From the NCBI GenBank assembly GCA_020720525.1, contig DYON01000129.1, positions 1-7,572 on the forward strand: a stretch of 7,572 bases of DNA. Reading direction: 5' to 3'. The notes beneath the pieces are model-generated. The model ran no database searches and was not told where the DNA came from. It saw only the letters and a list, made by a program, of their open reading frames with translations. Every line of letters begins with the position of its first letter. Position 1 is the first letter of the stretch. A program made the translations under genes and the position numbers. The stretch is from Acetofilamentum sp. (GTDB lineage Bacteria > Bacteroidota > Bacteroidia > Bacteroidales > DTU049). This document shows positions 6,474 through 7,572 of the stretch, piece after piece.

Positions 6474-6621
6474 GCAAATAAACCAACCAAGGTTAATGCT
6501 TCGACGCAGAGGTTGTTCGGAAAGTTACAGAAGAATAAAAAAAATTAAGCGGCGATTTTAGACAACATATAGCCAATACACAAAACAAGAATGTTTTATA
6601 TTTTATAGGGGCAAAGCAGAA

Positions 6622-6629
6622 TACATTTG
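6622..6629 (+). promoter_or_regulatory. Bacteroidota -7 promoter element (TACATTTG)
   Basis: An exact TAnnTTTG match lies 23 bases upstream of the ATG of the decayed secreted-protein gene at 6653. No clear -33 element is visible. It is probably the surviving promoter of that gene. Confidence 0.5.
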
Positions 6630-6652
6630 TAGCTTACTAGAACAGTTTCAAT

Positions 6653-6871
6653 ATGAAAATCAAATTTCCCAAAAGTGTTGTTTTTGCACTTTGCAAAATT
6701 TTGATTGTTTTTTCTGATTAAAAATCTCATGCACAGGCAATTAATGAACTCGACAATAAAAGAAGTTTTAAAGATTTTACACTTAGTGATAGCTTTGCTA
6801 AATGGGAGAGCGACCTTGTGAAACTTGACAATTTCCAGTATAAACATGCCTTTTTTATCAGGGGTACTTAA
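6653..6871 (+). pseudogene. Decayed gene for a small exported protein
   Basis: From ATG 6653 one frame reads a basic-hydrophobic leader (MKIKFPKSVVFALCKILIVF) that looks like a signal peptide, then hits TAA at 6719-6721. Directly after it the same frame continues with a signal-peptidase-like AQA and AINELDNKRSFKDFTLSD, then SFAKWESDLVKLDNF, and stops again at 6869. A leader, cleavage region and mature N-terminus in one frame on both sides of a stop codon argue for a nonsense-mutated gene rather than chance. The FKDFxLxxSFxKW style recalls small secreted proteins of Bacteroidota, but I cannot name a family. The remainder of the gene is not recognisable after 6871, so it is also truncated. Confidence 0.55.
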
Positions 6872-6980
6872 TAATCAAGGTTTTCATGTAGGTTTGCCAC
6901 TATATTAAAAAACATTTCTGTTAATGCAATTTAAAGCAAGATATATTGTTGATAGTTGTATAGTATTGCAAAAGTTGTAG
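6872..6980. other. AT-rich stretch without recognisable content
   Basis: No frame is open for more than a few tens of codons, and no hairpin or repeat is seen. It may be the degraded region upstream of the helicase fragment or the tail of the decayed exported-protein gene. Confidence 0.5.
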
Positions 6981-7554
6981 CTAACTTTAAGGCAAGAGTT
7001 CAAAAAAACAGTTCTTGAATTCAGCATTAAAAACATTTTCAGAAAAGAAAAGTTTAGAGATGGACAACTCCCTATCATTTCCCACGCATTACAACAAAAA
7101 CTAGTAATAGGTTTGCTTCCAACAGGAACGCGGAAAATCATTGACCTTTCAATTACCTACATTTCCACAACCAGGTTTGTGCTTGGTAGTTGACCCCATA
7201 AAATCGTTAATGGAGTACCAAGTTAAGATTTTAAAACAAAATTGGATTGACTGTTGCGAATTCATAAATTCAAACTTAAAAAGAGAGGAAAGAGTAAAAA
7301 AACTAATTGACTTCTGATATGGTGAAACAATGTTCCTTTTAGTTTCTCCTGAAAGATTTGTAATGCAAGATTTTAGAAATATCATTCGGACAATTGATGT
7401 TTCAAAACTCGGTTTAGCATTTTTCTCTTGCGTAATTTATGAAGTTCATTGCGTTTCAGAGTGGGGACATGATTTTCGTTCAACATATTTAATGCTTGGC
7501 AAAAATGCTCAAAGGTTTGCAAAAACGAACAACGCCAGTTGCCCACAAAAATAA
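6981..7554 (+). pseudogene. Decayed N-terminal fragment of a RecQ-like superfamily II DNA helicase
   Basis: Two plus-strand frames join to give helicase motifs in order. The first frame (6981-7131) reads IFRKEKFRDGQLPIISHAL and VIGLLPTGT. The next frame (from 7132) continues GKSLTFQLP, QPGLCLVVDPIKSLMEYQ and INSNL, up to a TGA at 7315-7317. The same frame then reads YGETMFLLVSPERF (7318-7359) and VHCVSEWGHDFRSTYL. Shared features with RecQ-type helicases are FRxGQ (motif 0), Walker A LPTGTGKS, the SPER motif and the motif II region followed by CVSEWGHDFR. Lesions are one extra base at about 7131, within Walker A; TGA at 7315, where a TGG would fit; and tyrosine in place of the DEAH aspartate (VIYEVH). 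Homology fades near 7535, before motif III, so the rest of the helicase is missing. Long proteins of this type occur as accessory or defence-related genes, but this copy cannot be active. Confidence 0.8.
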
Positions 7555-7561
7555 ATTAGTT

Positions 7562-7569
7562 TATATTTG
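7562..7569 (+). promoter_or_regulatory. Bacteroidota -7 promoter element (TATATTTG) at the right edge
   Basis: An exact TAnnTTTG match lies directly after the end of the helicase fragment. It suggests a plus-strand gene starting just beyond the window. No -33 TTTG is obvious. Confidence 0.45.
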
Positions 7570-7572
7570 CAT

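Noticed and set aside
6466..6474. TATCTTTTG as a plus-strand promoter
   Set aside because: It has an extra T relative to TAnnTTTG, forms the right arm of a hairpin and has no plus-strand gene close downstream.
6596..7385. Minus-strand open frames in the right-hand region
   Set aside because: They resemble no family, lack promoters and lie antisense to the recognisable helicase and signal-peptide remnants.
7530..7541. Integron attC-like site
   Set aside because: Only a 4-bp CAAC/GTTG repeat is present; there is no paired second core site or long imperfect hairpin.
1..7572. CRISPR arrays, tRNA or rRNA genes, intact insertion sequences
   Set aside because: No regularly spaced direct repeats, no cloverleaf or rRNA-like sequence and no transposase frame or terminal inverted repeats were seen on either strand.

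Overview
The window looks like a chromosomal stretch of a Bacteroidota bacterium. Start regions carry the phylum's TAnnTTTG promoter element (164-171, 2979-2986, 6622-6629, 7562-7569), start codons lack clear Shine-Dalgarno sequences, and the proteins (PRPP synthetase, L25/CTC, 67-kDa-type SppA) read as Bacteroidota versions. I cannot resolve the genus.

Layout. (1) 1-140 is the 3' end of a gene probably encoding a VOC/glyoxalase-fold protein. (2) 191-2935 holds three same-strand genes. The first is a ribulose-phosphate-3-epimerase-like TIM barrel fused to the CBS-domain pair normally found on arabinose-5-phosphate isomerase (KdsD). It overlaps by 4 nt a type I-beta DAHP-synthase-family enzyme, which is followed by a KdsC-type HAD phosphatase with an N-terminal XRE-like helix-turn-helix. 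Together they mimic the KdsD-KdsA-KdsC order of logic in KDO synthesis (sugar-phosphate isomerisation, condensation with PEP, dephosphorylation), but the first two catalytic domains come from other families and the third carries an extra domain. This is the most interesting part of the window and may be an undescribed 3-deoxy-ulosonate pathway or a variant of a known one. (3) 2979-4597 holds prs and rplY with their own promoter and a strong bidirectional terminator. (4) 4614-6377, minus strand, is sppA, converging on rplY. (5) 6378-7572 is AT-rich and gene-poor: a hairpin, a decayed secreted-protein gene, and a decayed RecQ-like helicase fragment with a one-base frameshift exactly inside its Walker A motif, an in-frame nonsense codon and a damaged DEAH box. 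A promoter-like element at the right edge points to a gene just outside.

How the genes could work together: the first two genes of region 2 are translationally coupled, so a sugar phosphate made or controlled by the epimerase-CBS protein could feed the PEP-condensing enzyme, whose phosphorylated product the HAD protein would dephosphorylate. Substrate identity is inference. prs-rplY and sppA are ordinary housekeeping genes.
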